Shown one piece after another: positions 46,760 to 57,291 of a stretch of 64,000 nucleotides of DNA; position 1 is the stretch's first letter, and each line of letters starts with the position of its first letter. Origin of the DNA: Nitrosopumilaceae archaeon (GTDB taxonomy: Archaea > Thermoproteota > Nitrososphaeria > Nitrososphaerales > Nitrosopumilaceae); NCBI GenBank assembly GCA_005798405.1, contig SYJQ01000028.1, positions 1 to 64,000 on the forward strand, written 5' to 3'. The notes under the pieces were generated by a model. It worked only from the letters and a program-made list of their open reading frames with translations, was not told the origin of the DNA and did not search any database. Made by a program: the position numbers and the translations under genes.

Positions 46760-49450
46760 ATGGATGCCTCTTCGTTGGATAAAAAAGAAATTCTAAAAGA
46801 ATTTTCATCTGATCCAGACAGATACTACAAGGTCAAATTATTTCAAGAACAAGGATTTGTCAGAAAATCATGTTCAGAATGTAAAAGGTTTTTCTGGACT
46901 TTAGATTCTGGAAGAGAGTTATGTCCAGATGATGCAGATGACACATATTCGTTTATTGGAGATCCTCCAACTACAAAGAGATTTGATTATACACAAGCTT
47001 GGAAAGAAGTAGAATCGTTTTTTGTAAAAAACGGTCATACATCAGTTTCAAGATACCCAGTTGTTTGCAGATGGAGAGATGATCTTTACTTTACGATTGC
47101 GTCGATTGTTGATTTTCAAAGAATAATGGGTTCAAAGGTTGTCTTTGAGTTTCCTGCAAATCCACTAGTGGTTCCACAAACTTGTTTGAGATTCAAGGAT
47201 TTAGAAAATGTTGGAGTAACAGGGAGACATTTTTCTAGTTTTTGTATGATTGGACAACACAGTATTCCAAATTCTCAAGGATACTGGAAAGATGAATGTG
47301 TGGATTTGGACTTTAGACTAGTAACTCAGCAATTTGGGATCAAAAAGGAAGAAGTGGTTTTTGTTGAAGATGTTTGGGCAGGGGGAGGCTCTTTTGGACC
47401 GTCCTTGGAGTATTTTGTAAGAGGATTAGAATTAGGTAATGCCGTATTTACTGAATTTCAAGGAGAGTTGGGAAAACACACAACGCTTGATCAAAGAATT
47501 ATAGACATGGGTGCAGGTCTTGAGAGATTTGCATGGATTACAATGGGAACTCCTACTGCATATGATTGCTGTTTTGGACCAATTAATCAAAAACTGTTTG
47601 AAAAGATCGGCATAGATTCTGACTCTGAAATATTAAGAAAATATTTTACTGAGATTGCTAAAGCATTGGAAAAATTTGAAGATCTTAATGATGTGAGACG
47701 TCATGCAGTAAAAAAAGTTGGATTGTCAGAGGACAAATTAAATCGGATGATTACACCATTGGAGGGAATGTATCTAATTGCAGACCATCTTAGAACATTG
47801 ATATTTGCAATATCCGATGGAGCACTTCCAAGTAATGTTGGGGGAGGATACAATCTACGAATGATGTTGCGCAGGATCAACGGAACAATAAACAGATTGA
47901 ATCTAAAATTAAACATTGACGAATTAATTGATTCTCATATTGATTATCTTAAAGACACATACCCAGAACTCGATGCAAAACGCGATGATGTTAAGACGAT
48001 CCTAAAGATAGAATCTGAAAGATATGAGGAATCAAAGACAAGAATGAAAAAAATGGCTGATAAAGTAGGTCAAAGAGGTCGTCCACCCACTGTTGAGGAG
48101 TTGATCACATTGTACGAATCAGACGGAGTGACTCCAGACTACCTAAAAGAGGTAAACGCCATATCAGAGATTCCGTCCACATTTTATTCAAAGTTATCGG
48201 ATTTGCACCAGTCTGAAAAGAAAAAAGAGATTGAAAAACTTCCACTAGATGACATTCCAGAAACAGAGATGTTATTTTACAAAGAGGACCCGATGGAATT
48301 TTCAGCCAAAGTTCTCAAGGTATTTGAGAATCATGTGATATTAGATAGAACTTCATTTTATGCAAGAGGAGGAGGACAAGAACCTGATCATGGAACAATA
48401 TCAGGATTTCAAGTAGTTGACGTAGACAAACATGCAAACATCATAGTTCACAAGCTTGAAGGCGGTGTTCCAAAAGAAGGGGAGATTGTTTCTTGTAAAA
48501 TAAATACAATTAGAAGAGCAAGCATTACAAAAAATCACACTAGTACTCACATCATTAATGCATCATCGCGGAGAGTTTTAGGTTCATGGGTTTGGCAACA
48601 CTCTGCATTCAAAGAAGCAGATCATGCAAGACTAGACATCACTCACCACTCATCTCTTACTGAAGAGCAAGTAATACAAATTGAAGATGCTGCAAATAGC
48701 ATGGTAAAGCAAAACTATCCAGTAACAATTCAGTATTTTGATCGAGGGACAGCAGAACAAAAATATGGATTTAGAATTTATCAAGGTGGAGTTGTCCCGG
48801 TCAAATCAGTCAGAATAGTTTCAATCCAAGATAAAGACATCGAAGCATGTGGTGGAACTCATGTGAAAAATACAGGTGAAATTCAGTTAATCAAAATTAC
48901 AAAGACAAAAAGAATTCAGGATGGAGTGGTTAGAATAGAGTATGTTTCAGGACCAACTGCATTTGAATATCTAAAGAAACAAGAAGAAGAGAAGACAAGG
49001 CAAAAACAAGAAGAGATAAACAAAGAGATCATAGAAAAAGAAAGAGAAACAAGAAAGCAAAAGGCACGTGAAATGATTCCAGGACTATTGGAAAGAATTT
49101 CAGTTGGAGAGTCTGGAATGCTAGAAGACATTCAAGTCAAAGACAAGATGTGTTTTACAGCAAGTGATCAATATGATGAATTTTTTCATATTAATTTTGG
49201 AAAAAAGATGATCAATTCCGAGCCAAAATCAGCATATTGTGGTATTTTTGAATCAGGTTCAACTATACACGTAGTCGTATATTGTGGAGAAGAGTCTGGC
49301 AAAAAAGCAGGCGAGATTGCCAGAGAACTGGCAAAAGTTTTGGGCGGTGCAGGTGGCGGAGATGCAAAATTTGCTCAGGGGGGAGGAAAAGACACATCTA
49401 AAAAAGACGAGGCAATCAATAAAGCAAAATCAATGATTTTAGGAGAATAG
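46760..49450 (+). CDS. alaS: Alanyl-tRNA synthetase (archaeal type)
   Basis: FYARGGGQEPDHGTI; NHTSTHIINASSRRVLG; CGGTHVKNTGEI. Confidence 0.96.
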   Translation: MDASSLDKKEILKEFSSDPDRYYKVKLFQEQGFVRKSCSECKRFFWTLDSGRELCPDDADDTYSFIGDPPTTKRFDYTQAWKEVESFFVKNGHTSVSRYPVVCRWRDDLYFTIASIVDFQRIMGSKVVFEFPANPLVVPQTCLRFKDLENVGVTGRHFSSFCMIGQHSIPNSQGYWKDECVDLDFRLVTQQFGIKKEEVVFVEDVWAGGGSFGPSLEYFVRGLELGNAVFTEFQGELGKHTTLDQRIIDMGAGLERFAWITMGTPTAYDCCFGPINQKLFEKIGIDSDSEILRKYFTEIAKALEKFEDLNDVRRHAVKKVGLSEDKLNRMITPLEGMYLIADHLRTLIFAISDGALPSNVGGGYNLRMMLRRINGTINRLNLKLNIDELIDSHIDYLKDTYPELDAKRDDVKTILKIESERYEESKTRMKKMADKVGQRGRPPTVEELITLYESDGVTPDYLKEVNAISEIPSTFYSKLSDLHQSEKKKEIEKLPLDDIPETEMLFYKEDPMEFSAKVLKVFENHVILDRTSFYARGGGQEPDHGTISGFQVVDVDKHANIIVHKLEGGVPKEGEIVSCKINTIRRASITKNHTSTHIINASSRRVLGSWVWQHSAFKEADHARLDITHHSSLTEEQVIQIEDAANSMVKQNYPVTIQYFDRGTAEQKYGFRIYQGGVVPVKSVRIVSIQDKDIEACGGTHVKNTGEIQLIKITKTKRIQDGVVRIEYVSGPTAFEYLKKQEEEKTRQKQEEINKEIIEKERETRKQKAREMIPGLLERISVGESGMLEDIQVKDKMCFTASDQYDEFFHINFGKKMINSEPKSAYCGIFESGSTIHVVVYCGEESGKKAGEIARELAKVLGGAGGGDAKFAQGGGKDTSKKDEAINKAKSMILGE

Positions 49451-49451
49451 C

Positions 49452-52331
49452 ATGAGAATAAACTGGAAGGATATTGAAATAAAGTGGAGACAAAAATGGA
49501 ATGAAAATAAAGATTTTGAAACAAATCCAAATGACAAACCAAAAAAATTCATCACCGTAGCATACCCATATCCTAATTCACCTCAACACATAGGACATGG
49601 TAGAACATATACACTGGCAGATGTCCATGCTAGGTTTTACCGTATGCAAGGATTCAACGTCTTATTTCCAATGGGATTTCATTATACAGGAACCCCGATT
49701 TTAGGAATGGCAAAAAGAGTAGAAGCAAATGATAAAGAATTAATTAATAATTTAAAAAATCTTTATGGAGTTCCAGAGGAATCAATTAAAACATTTGTCG
49801 AACCAGTTAAAATTGCAAGTTATTTCCATCAGGAAATTAAAGCTGGAATGATAGAGATGGGATATTCAATTGACTGGAGAAGGGAATTTACTACAATCGA
49901 TCCTGTGTATAGTAAGTTCATCGAATGGCAAATCAATACATTGCGAGAAAAAAACTTAATCATTCAAGGGTCACATCCAGTTGGATGGTGTCCAAAAGAT
50001 CAAAACCCAGTATCACAACATGACACACTTGGGGATGTGGAACCAGATTTTACAGAATATATTTTAATCAAATTCAAATATGAAGATTATATCATTCCAA
50101 CTGCAACACTACGACCTGAAACAATTTTTGGCGTTGTGAATCTTTGGGTAAATCCAGAAATCATTTACAAAAAAATTACAGTGGATGATGAAAAATGGAT
50201 TGTAAGTGCAGAATGTGCATACAAACTAGAATTTTTGGATAAAAAAATAACATATGATGGCGAGATAAAGGGTTCGGAATTAATTGGAAAATCGGCAATT
50301 GTTCCACATAGAAATGAATCAATTGTAATGCTTCCTGCAAGTTTTGTTGAGAGTGGGACAGGAACTGGAATGGTCATGTCAGTTCCAGCACATGCACCAT
50401 TTGATCATCAGGCATTGGAGGACCTCAAAAAAGCAAAAATTGCGCCTGAATTGGCCTCACTAGTAAACAAAATCATGCCCATATCCATTATTCAGACTGA
50501 GGGGTATGGTGAGAATCCGGCCAAAGAGGCAGTTGAGAGATTTGGAGTAAAAGATCAAAGTGATCCAAAACTAGAAGAGGCAACAAAGGAAGTATATGGA
50601 AAAGAATTCTACGGAGGAAAGCTCAAATCAAACACAGGACAATTCGCTGGAATAAAGGTAGCTTATGCCAAAGATACAATAAAAGACTGGTTGATTAAAA
50701 ACAAACATGCAGGTATTTTGTTAGAGCTGACAAATACTCCAGTAAAGTGTCGTTGTGGAGCAGAATGTGTTGTCAAAGTTCTCAACAATCAATGGTTTCT
50801 AAATTATGGAGAAAAAGATTGGAAAAAATTAGCAACAAAATGTTTTGATTCAATGAATATTTTACCGCAAGAGATTAGAACAGAGTTCAATTATGTTATT
50901 GGATGGCTACGAGAAAGAGCATGTGCAAGACAACATGGGTTGGGAACAAAACTACCATGGGATAAAGACTGGATTGTAGAGAGTCTTTCAGATTCTGTAA
51001 TTTACATGGCATACTATACAATTTCGAAATTTGTAAACAATGGAACATTAAAAGCAGAAAAATTATCCAAAGAATTCTTTGATTATATCTTCTTGGATAC
51101 TGGTGATGCAAATAAGATCTCTGTAATTACTGGAATACAAGAAAATACAATTAATGAAATCAAAAAAGAGTTCCAGTATTTTTATCCAGTAGATTCAAGA
51201 CACTCTGGACGTGATTTGGTTCCAAATCACTTGACATTTTTTGTTTTGAATCATGTTGCAATATTTCCTGAAAGCAACTGGCCCAAAGAAATTGTAGTTA
51301 ATGGTTCTGTTTTGATGAATGGTTCGAAAATGTCAAAAAGTATGGGAAACATCATACCACTACGAAAAGCAATCCAAGATTATGGTGCAGACCCAATTAG
51401 ATTAGCAATAATAATCTCAGCTGAATTATTGCAAGATGCAGATTTTAACATGGAGTCAGTTTCAGGCATACAAAACAAGATAGAATCACTGTTTGATGAA
51501 TGTTCTAGGCTCAAAGCAGAGAGACTAGAGACTTTAGAGGCAGAAGATAGATGGATTAAATCAAAAACACAGAATATGATATCTCAGGTAACTCTAGCCG
51601 TAGAAAAAATGAGATTACGTGAGGCATTGCATGATATTTTGTTTGCGTTTGAATCGGATTTGAGTTGGTATATGAAACGGGCAAATGCAAAAAACAGAAG
51701 TAACGTTTCAGGAATTCTACACGAAGTTAATTCAATTCGAATCGCAATGCTTTCTCCATTTGCACCACATATTGCTGAAGAAATGTGGGAAAAATTAGGA
51801 CATATTGGAATGGTGTCAACATCCAGATGGCCAGAATTTTCTCAAAGTAATGTGGATGCAACTGCTATTCAGTCTGAAGAATATTTGAAATCTACAATTG
51901 ATGATATCGCCAAAATTCTCAAAGTTACAAAAATAACTCCACAGAAAATTTCCATATACACTGCGGATTCATTCAAGTCTAAGATATATCATTCAATTTT
52001 GGAAAAAATAATGACAGGGCAAACAAATATGGGAATTATCATGAAAGAACTCATTTCAAGTCCAGATACACAAGAAATCAAAAAAAATCCAGATTTTGTA
52101 CAAAAAACAATCAAAGACATACTATCAGATCCAACAGAAATTAGAAGAACAAAACTAGAATCAATGGATTTTGATGAGAAAAGTTTTCTTGTAAATGAAT
52201 TGGCAGAAATTGGAAAAAAAGAATTTGGTGTAGAAATACAAGTGTTTTCGGAATCAGATTCAGACATTTATGATCCAAAAGACAAAGCACGACATGCAAG
52301 ACCATTCAAACCTGCAATACTAATCGAATAA
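49452..52331 (+). CDS. leuS: Leucyl-tRNA synthetase (archaeal type)
   Basis: YPYPNSPQHIGHGRTYTLADVHARFYRMQGFNVLFPMGFHYTGTPI; KMSKSMGNIIPLRKAI. Confidence 0.96.
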   Translation: MRINWKDIEIKWRQKWNENKDFETNPNDKPKKFITVAYPYPNSPQHIGHGRTYTLADVHARFYRMQGFNVLFPMGFHYTGTPILGMAKRVEANDKELINNLKNLYGVPEESIKTFVEPVKIASYFHQEIKAGMIEMGYSIDWRREFTTIDPVYSKFIEWQINTLREKNLIIQGSHPVGWCPKDQNPVSQHDTLGDVEPDFTEYILIKFKYEDYIIPTATLRPETIFGVVNLWVNPEIIYKKITVDDEKWIVSAECAYKLEFLDKKITYDGEIKGSELIGKSAIVPHRNESIVMLPASFVESGTGTGMVMSVPAHAPFDHQALEDLKKAKIAPELASLVNKIMPISIIQTEGYGENPAKEAVERFGVKDQSDPKLEEATKEVYGKEFYGGKLKSNTGQFAGIKVAYAKDTIKDWLIKNKHAGILLELTNTPVKCRCGAECVVKVLNNQWFLNYGEKDWKKLATKCFDSMNILPQEIRTEFNYVIGWLRERACARQHGLGTKLPWDKDWIVESLSDSVIYMAYYTISKFVNNGTLKAEKLSKEFFDYIFLDTGDANKISVITGIQENTINEIKKEFQYFYPVDSRHSGRDLVPNHLTFFVLNHVAIFPESNWPKEIVVNGSVLMNGSKMSKSMGNIIPLRKAIQDYGADPIRLAIIISAELLQDADFNMESVSGIQNKIESLFDECSRLKAERLETLEAEDRWIKSKTQNMISQVTLAVEKMRLREALHDILFAFESDLSWYMKRANAKNRSNVSGILHEVNSIRIAMLSPFAPHIAEEMWEKLGHIGMVSTSRWPEFSQSNVDATAIQSEEYLKSTIDDIAKILKVTKITPQKISIYTADSFKSKIYHSILEKIMTGQTNMGIIMKELISSPDTQEIKKNPDFVQKTIKDILSDPTEIRRTKLESMDFDEKSFLVNELAEIGKKEFGVEIQVFSESDSDIYDPKDKARHARPFKPAILIE

Positions 52332-52343
52332 TTTTGAGATTAT

Positions 52344-52559
52344 TTATTGTGAATCTTTTTTTAAGATCTCTATTACATCAGAATTACTTTTTATCCAAGT
52401 TTTAAGATATGCATAAAATAGATTTTCTAAATCATCTACCAGACCTTCTAGGCGTGGGTCTAATCGTATGTCAGAAAGTTGCTCATTAAGATGTTCTAGA
52501 ATAACTTTGAGACCTTGATTAGATGTTTCAAGTTTCTTGATTGCCTCTTCAGTACTCAC
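52344..52559 (-). CDS. Hypothetical small coiled-coil protein (71 aa)
   Basis: ORF MSTEEAIKKLETSNQGLKVILEHLNEQL... Confidence 0.55.
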   Translation of the reverse strand: MSTEEAIKKLETSNQGLKVILEHLNEQLSDIRLDPRLEGLVDDLENLFYAYLKTWIKSNSDVIEILKKDSQ

Positions 52560-52640
52560 AATTTATCTAAATTCTGACTAATTATAAACAGTTTTAATTT
52601 AATATTGTTACACGTGTGTAGAACTAAGATTAGATCAACA

Positions 52641-53243
52641 TTAAAAGTGATTTTCAAACACAATTTCAGATAAAGGTAATTGCCCACCCCTAGAAGAGGC
52701 AGGTTTTGTCGCCTTTCCAACTACTACCATCATTGAAATTACATGATCATCAGGTAAATGGATTAATTTGCTAACTTTATCATAATCAAATCCCTTCATC
52801 GGACAAGTATCATAGCCCATTGATTTTGCTGCCAGCATTATTGTTTGAGCTGCCATGCCGCAAGACCTCATTGCTTCATCTCTTTGAAGTTCAGATTTTC
52901 CATCATAGGAATTTTTCATAGAAGCAACTAGTGCTTTGCGTGGTTCTTCAGGAATATTTATCCAATATCGTTCAGGATTTTTGTCCCATGATTTTAAATC
53001 AGCACATAATATAATGACCAAAGAAGATTCAGAGACTTGTTTCTGACCATAAGATAATTCAGATAATTTATCTTTTAGAACTTGCTCGGTAACTATAACA
53101 AATCTCCAATTTTGAATGTTATAAGATGTTGGAGAAAGAATTGCAAATTCCAATAGTTTTGTGATTTCATTTTTGGTCATTTTTTGATTTTTGTCAAAAC
53201 TTTTGATTGAACGTCTACTGTTAATTGATTCAAATGTATCCAT
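52641..53243 (-). CDS. Nitroreductase family protein
   Basis: FESINSRRSIKSFD; LLEFAILSPTSYNIQNWRFVIVTEQ; MAAQTIMLAAKSMGYDTCPMKGFD. Confidence 0.92.
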   Translation of the reverse strand: MDTFESINSRRSIKSFDKNQKMTKNEITKLLEFAILSPTSYNIQNWRFVIVTEQVLKDKLSELSYGQKQVSESSLVIILCADLKSWDKNPERYWINIPEEPRKALVASMKNSYDGKSELQRDEAMRSCGMAAQTIMLAAKSMGYDTCPMKGFDYDKVSKLIHLPDDHVISMMVVVGKATKPASSRGGQLPLSEIVFENHF

Positions 53244-53485
53244 GATTTTTTTTCATAGATACCAAATTTAATTCATTGAAAAATAGTGGCAATATAACAA
53301 CATACAAAATAACAACATTTGGAATTAATTTTCAAACGATGTAAAGATAAAAAGACATTCGGATACTATGAATTACGATATTTAACTGAGATTTTTTGAT
53401 ATTGAAGGCAATCATTGAGAAATAAATTAAAACTAGTAAAAATTACAGATAGTGTATTTATTAGGTCAGATAGAATTGAATCTAA

Positions 53486-54496
53486 ATGAAGATTGCAGTT
53501 TGCGGAATTGGAGTGGCTGGGAGTTATTTAATTTCTAGACTAAAAGATTCTCATGAAGTAGTAGGGTTTGAACGAATGCCAGAAGAGAAGCATGATTCTA
53601 TTTGTGCATGGGGAACTACCAAATCAAAGATGACAGAGTTGTGCAAAAAATCAGGAGTGGATTTTAACAATTATGTCATTCATGACGGAAAAAACATGCA
53701 CATTGAGATGAACAATAATGAGAAATTTGACATAAAATTACACGGATTATGTACATATAACAAAATACAATTGATTAAAGATTTTGTTAAAGGATGCAAG
53801 ATAAATTATGGAATATCACCAAAACTAGAAGAGTTAGAAAAAGAATTTGACTTGATAGTAGATTGCACTGGATTTCATAGAGTCTACCTTCCAAAATTAA
53901 AAGAAGATTTCTTTTTACCGACTTATGAATACAAGGTAGAATACAAAGACAAGGTCCCATATGATGATTTTTTGGTAAAACCTTTTGATAAAATGACTGG
54001 TTATTTTTGGTATTTTCCATTAGGAGGCAAGTTTGCACATATCGGTGCAGGGGACTATAAGAAAAATCATATAAAGGCTACGGATGAATTTTTAGAAAAA
54101 TATGGTGGTACAATAGTAAAAACAGTTGGAAGACCAATTAGATTAGCAACTCCCAATATGTGCAAACCGTTTTTCAAAGGAAAAGTGGTTGGAGTAGGAG
54201 AATCAATTGGAACCGTGTATCCATTATTGGGAGAAGGGATCATTCCAAGTATGGAATGTGTCGACATTTTTGTAAAGAATTTAGGAGATAATAATGCGTA
54301 TGAGAAAGAAGTTTTAGAGCATTTCAAGATTTATGGTAAAGTATTCAACTTTGTTAGAAACAAGATGAAAAACAAATTTAGTTTGATAAAACAAATTGCA
54401 GAATTATTATCAATTTTCAGATACATGAAAAAGAACGAGGCCAGATTTGGAATGGAAATTCATATGAGAGATCTGATGAAAGTGGCCAAGGCCTAA
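53486..54496 (+). CDS. FAD-dependent oxidoreductase, geranylgeranyl reductase-like
   Basis: MKIAVCGIGVAGSYLISRL; DLIVDCTGFHR; GVGESIGTVYPLLGEGIIPSMECVD. Confidence 0.78.
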   Translation: MKIAVCGIGVAGSYLISRLKDSHEVVGFERMPEEKHDSICAWGTTKSKMTELCKKSGVDFNNYVIHDGKNMHIEMNNNEKFDIKLHGLCTYNKIQLIKDFVKGCKINYGISPKLEELEKEFDLIVDCTGFHRVYLPKLKEDFFLPTYEYKVEYKDKVPYDDFLVKPFDKMTGYFWYFPLGGKFAHIGAGDYKKNHIKATDEFLEKYGGTIVKTVGRPIRLATPNMCKPFFKGKVVGVGESIGTVYPLLGEGIIPSMECVDIFVKNLGDNNAYEKEVLEHFKIYGKVFNFVRNKMKNKFSLIKQIAELLSIFRYMKKNEARFGMEIHMRDLMKVAKA

Positions 54497-55197
54497 CTAA
54501 AACTCACAGAGCCAAAATTTTCCCTCATTGTTCTGCTTGATGACATGTTGTAATCATAAATTATTTTAGAATAATCTTTTAGTTCTTGCCTCATCAAAGT
54601 TAAATCATCAGAGAGATAAAACCCCGGACAGTCGCCTGTAAACTGGTATGTCGCATGCACTCGTGCTGTGCCTTTTTCATTTTCAAGCCAAGTAGAAAAT
54701 GGATATAGATAACAAACACCTGGACGGTCTGGATGCATGCTGCACCCACCCTTTTCATCTAAGAATCGACATGAAATATGAGTTCCGTCGTCTTGTTCAG
54801 TCTCATCATTTTTTCTTTTAAGATTAATTGTAGTTATCGTTGTGATTTGACCAGATGGAGCAATGTCTTTCCAGGTAGTAGTGATAGTTTCATTTTTTAT
54901 AAAATTAGATGGTCTTTGGTATTTCAATCCTTTTCCGATAGTGATTAGATCATCAGAAGTGAGAGGCAGTCTACCTTGTCTGTCACAGCAATTATGGCAA
55001 TCAGGCCAAAAACATTTCCATAAAATATATTTCTTTTCAGATACAATGTAAGGAATATGAAAAATTACATCTTTGACTTTGAATGGGTAATCAGAAACAT
55101 CGGTGACTTTACCCAGCATGAATTCTCGTAAAATAGGATCAATGTCCCAATTTTTTTGTAACAGACTAAGGGATTCTTCAATTTCTTTTTGAGACAA
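54493..55197 (-). CDS. YkgJ-type cysteine-cluster protein
   Basis: CFWPDCHNCCDRQGRLPLTSDDLI...CRFLDEKGGCSMHPDRPGVCYLYPF. Confidence 0.82.
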   Translation of the reverse strand: MSQKEIEESLSLLQKNWDIDPILREFMLGKVTDVSDYPFKVKDVIFHIPYIVSEKKYILWKCFWPDCHNCCDRQGRLPLTSDDLITIGKGLKYQRPSNFIKNETITTTWKDIAPSGQITTITTINLKRKNDETEQDDGTHISCRFLDEKGGCSMHPDRPGVCYLYPFSTWLENEKGTARVHATYQFTGDCPGFYLSDDLTLMRQELKDYSKIIYDYNMSSSRTMRENFGSVSFS

Positions 55198-55217
55198 CTA
55201 TTAAGTTATAACATCTT

Positions 55218-55553
55218 TTGCAGATGTTATTAATGTTGAGTGAAAAAGGTAAGTATGCATCAGCTACAGATAACAGAAGATTTGTTTGGGCTGAAATTGT
55301 GTGGCCTTTGATTTTAGAAATTAATGATGTAGCGTTTTCACTAAAACAATATCAAAAAAAACGTGACCAAGTATGTGAAAAAAAGAACGTGAAAATGGCA
55401 ATCACATCACGTGGATTAGTATCATTGATGCAAAAAGGAATCTTGCTAAAAGAAGAGAACACCTACTCAATTCATTTCAGATTAATTCCATATATGAGAT
55501 TAAAAGCAAATTGTGATTATGCAACAGCTATTCATGAAGTCAAGTTCAAGTGA
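55218..55553 (+). CDS. Hypothetical protein (111 aa, possible wHTH)
   Basis: ORF MQMLLMLSEKGKYASATDNRRFVWAEIVWPLILEIND... Confidence 0.6.
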   Translation: MQMLLMLSEKGKYASATDNRRFVWAEIVWPLILEINDVAFSLKQYQKKRDQVCEKKNVKMAITSRGLVSLMQKGILLKEENTYSIHFRLIPYMRLKANCDYATAIHEVKFK

Positions 55554-55598
55554 TTTCAGCAAATGATTATATTCTAAAACATTAGAATTTGATTTGGT

Positions 55599-55707
55599 AG
55601 CCCGATAGTCTAGCGGTCAAATAAAAAAAATTTTAGATCAAGGATTCTGCCCTCTGGATCTCAAGAGTGGATAGGCGGAGACGGCAGTTCGAATCTGCCT
55701 CGGGCTA
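55599..55707 (+). tRNA. tRNA-Gln (CUG) with two introns (D-loop 55621-55641; anticodon loop about 55658-55672); no encoded CCA
   Basis: AGCCCGA-UA-GUCU-AGCGGUCAA[21 nt]GGAU-U-CUGCC-CUCUGG[15 nt]A-GGCGG-AGAC-GGCAG-UUCGAAU-CUGCC-UCGGGCU-A; 73 nt after removing both introns. Confidence 0.88.
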
Positions 55708-55719
55708 CTGGAAAAATTA

Positions 55720-56319
55720 CTATCTAGATGCTTGTGCTATTCTTTCTAATTCGTGTTTTTTCTTTACAGATGGGGCATTTGGATCATTAGAAGCTGCTAA
55801 AATAAGCTGCTCTGCCATATGCTCCTCAATTGGTTTTGGATTAGAATAAGTTGCATCTCTTATGGAATCTGCAATAAATTTCAATGCCATGTCAACTCTT
55901 CGGATTGGAGCAACATCCACAGATACATGGTATACAGTGCCACCATACACAATTCTTGTTGTGTCTTCATTTGGTGCAGAAAACTCAATTGCTCTAACTA
56001 GAACCTCAACTGGGTTTTTACCAGTCTTTAATGCAATAATATCAAATGCCACTTTTACTGTATTGAGTACTTTGGTTTTTTTACCAGTCATTCTTCCGGT
56101 GTTTTTTGCATATTTTTTACCAAAGTGCATAACTTTGTTGCATAATCTTTCAACAATGTTCACATCAGCTTTGTTGAATCTTTTTAGTGCTGAACGGCCA
56201 AAGGTGTATGGTAAAATTTGCTTTCTTAATGAAATTGCTGTCTTTAATCCAGGATCTTTGATTTCAATATCAGACATGTCCCATTTTCTAAATAATAGTA
56301 GATTCTTTGTTTCTGCCAA
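55720..56319 (-). CDS. rps7: 30S ribosomal protein S7
   Basis: NKVMHFGKKYAKNTGRMTGKKTKV; VPVEV/RAIEFSAPNEDTTRIVYGGTVYHVSVDVAPIRRVDMAL region; next to S12. Confidence 0.95.
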   Translation of the reverse strand: MAETKNLLLFRKWDMSDIEIKDPGLKTAISLRKQILPYTFGRSALKRFNKADVNIVERLCNKVMHFGKKYAKNTGRMTGKKTKVLNTVKVAFDIIALKTGKNPVEVLVRAIEFSAPNEDTTRIVYGGTVYHVSVDVAPIRRVDMALKFIADSIRDATYSNPKPIEEHMAEQLILAASNDPNAPSVKKKHELERIAQASR

Positions 56320-56321
56320 TT

Positions 56322-56759
56322 CTATCTCCTTGGTTTTTCTTTCTTTCCGGTTACTAGCTCATTAAGTGATGTGCCATTTACTTTGAAAACTTTGAATCTA
56401 ACTCCAGGAATATCTCCCATTGCACCGCCTTGTGTTGCACCCATTCCTTGAATATGTACCTCGTCGTGTTCATCGATAAAATTCATTGCGCCGTCTCGTG
56501 GCAAGAATGCTGTAACAGTTTTACCATTTTTAATTAATTGAACCCTAACACATTTTCTAACTGCAGAGTTTGGTTGTTTTGCTGCAATGCCTACTTTTTC
56601 TAAGACGATTCCCCTTCCTTGAGGTGCGCCACCAAGAGGATCAGCTTTTTTATCAATTCCAAGTTTTCTTCTCTTGTAAGTTGAGATTGCCCATCGTTGT
56701 CTCTTTCTTTTTGCAACTAAAACTCTACCAGCAAATAGGCCTAGTGGTGACTTTGTCAT
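56322..56759 (-). CDS. rps12: 30S ribosomal protein S12
   Basis: [50 protein letters not shown]. Confidence 0.97.
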   Translation of the reverse strand: MTKSPLGLFAGRVLVAKRKRQRWAISTYKRRKLGIDKKADPLGGAPQGRGIVLEKVGIAAKQPNSAVRKCVRVQLIKNGKTVTAFLPRDGAMNFIDEHDEVHIQGMGATQGGAMGDIPGVRFKVFKVNGTSLNELVTGKKEKPRR

Positions 56760-56762
56760 ATT

Positions 56763-57227
56763 TTACATCTCCAATGTTGCTTTTTCAGGACTATTAATCA
56801 GAACACTCGTAATATCAAAATATCGTTTTGCAAGTAATCTTGCTTTCTCAGCATTTCTGCCTTCTCTTCCTACAACAATTCCTTTCTTTCTTGGATCTAC
56901 CATGACTATTGCCTGTTTAGAACCATCTGCACGTGTATTTATTTTTACTTCAGAAACCAGTTTAGAGTTGAGCAAATTTGTCAAAAATTTAGCAGGATCC
57001 TCATCAAATTCAACTAGTTCAACATTTTTCTTTACAATGTTTTGTAATGATTTGATATGAATTCCACCTTTTCCAATAGCTAATCCCATTTTACCAGTAT
57101 TTACTACAAAAATTACACGATCTTGTTTTTCATCTTCAACACAATCACGAGCAGTTGCACCTGTAACATTTTGAAAGAGAGACATCATACGCATTTGATC
57201 AGTTGTAAGTTTAATTGATTGTGTCAT
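56763..57227 (-). CDS. nusA: NusA-like transcription factor (KH domains)
   Basis: VNTGKMGLAIGKGGIHIKSLQNIVKKNVELVEF; GIVVGREGRNAEKARLLAKRYFDI. Confidence 0.93.
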   Translation of the reverse strand: MTQSIKLTTDQMRMMSLFQNVTGATARDCVEDEKQDRVIFVVNTGKMGLAIGKGGIHIKSLQNIVKKNVELVEFDEDPAKFLTNLLNSKLVSEVKINTRADGSKQAIVMVDPRKKGIVVGREGRNAEKARLLAKRYFDITSVLINSPEKATLEM

Positions 57228-57291
57228 CAGAATTCCTTTTTATCTCCAAGCAAAATGGGACTCATTTAAACTTTCATTTGATGTAACGTGG

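Noticed and set aside
55599-55707. Calling the tRNA as tRNA-Glu (CUC)
   Set aside because: With stems placed correctly the 7-nt loop is CUCUGGA, so the anticodon is CUG; the AGCCCGA acceptor also matches archaeal tRNA-Gln.
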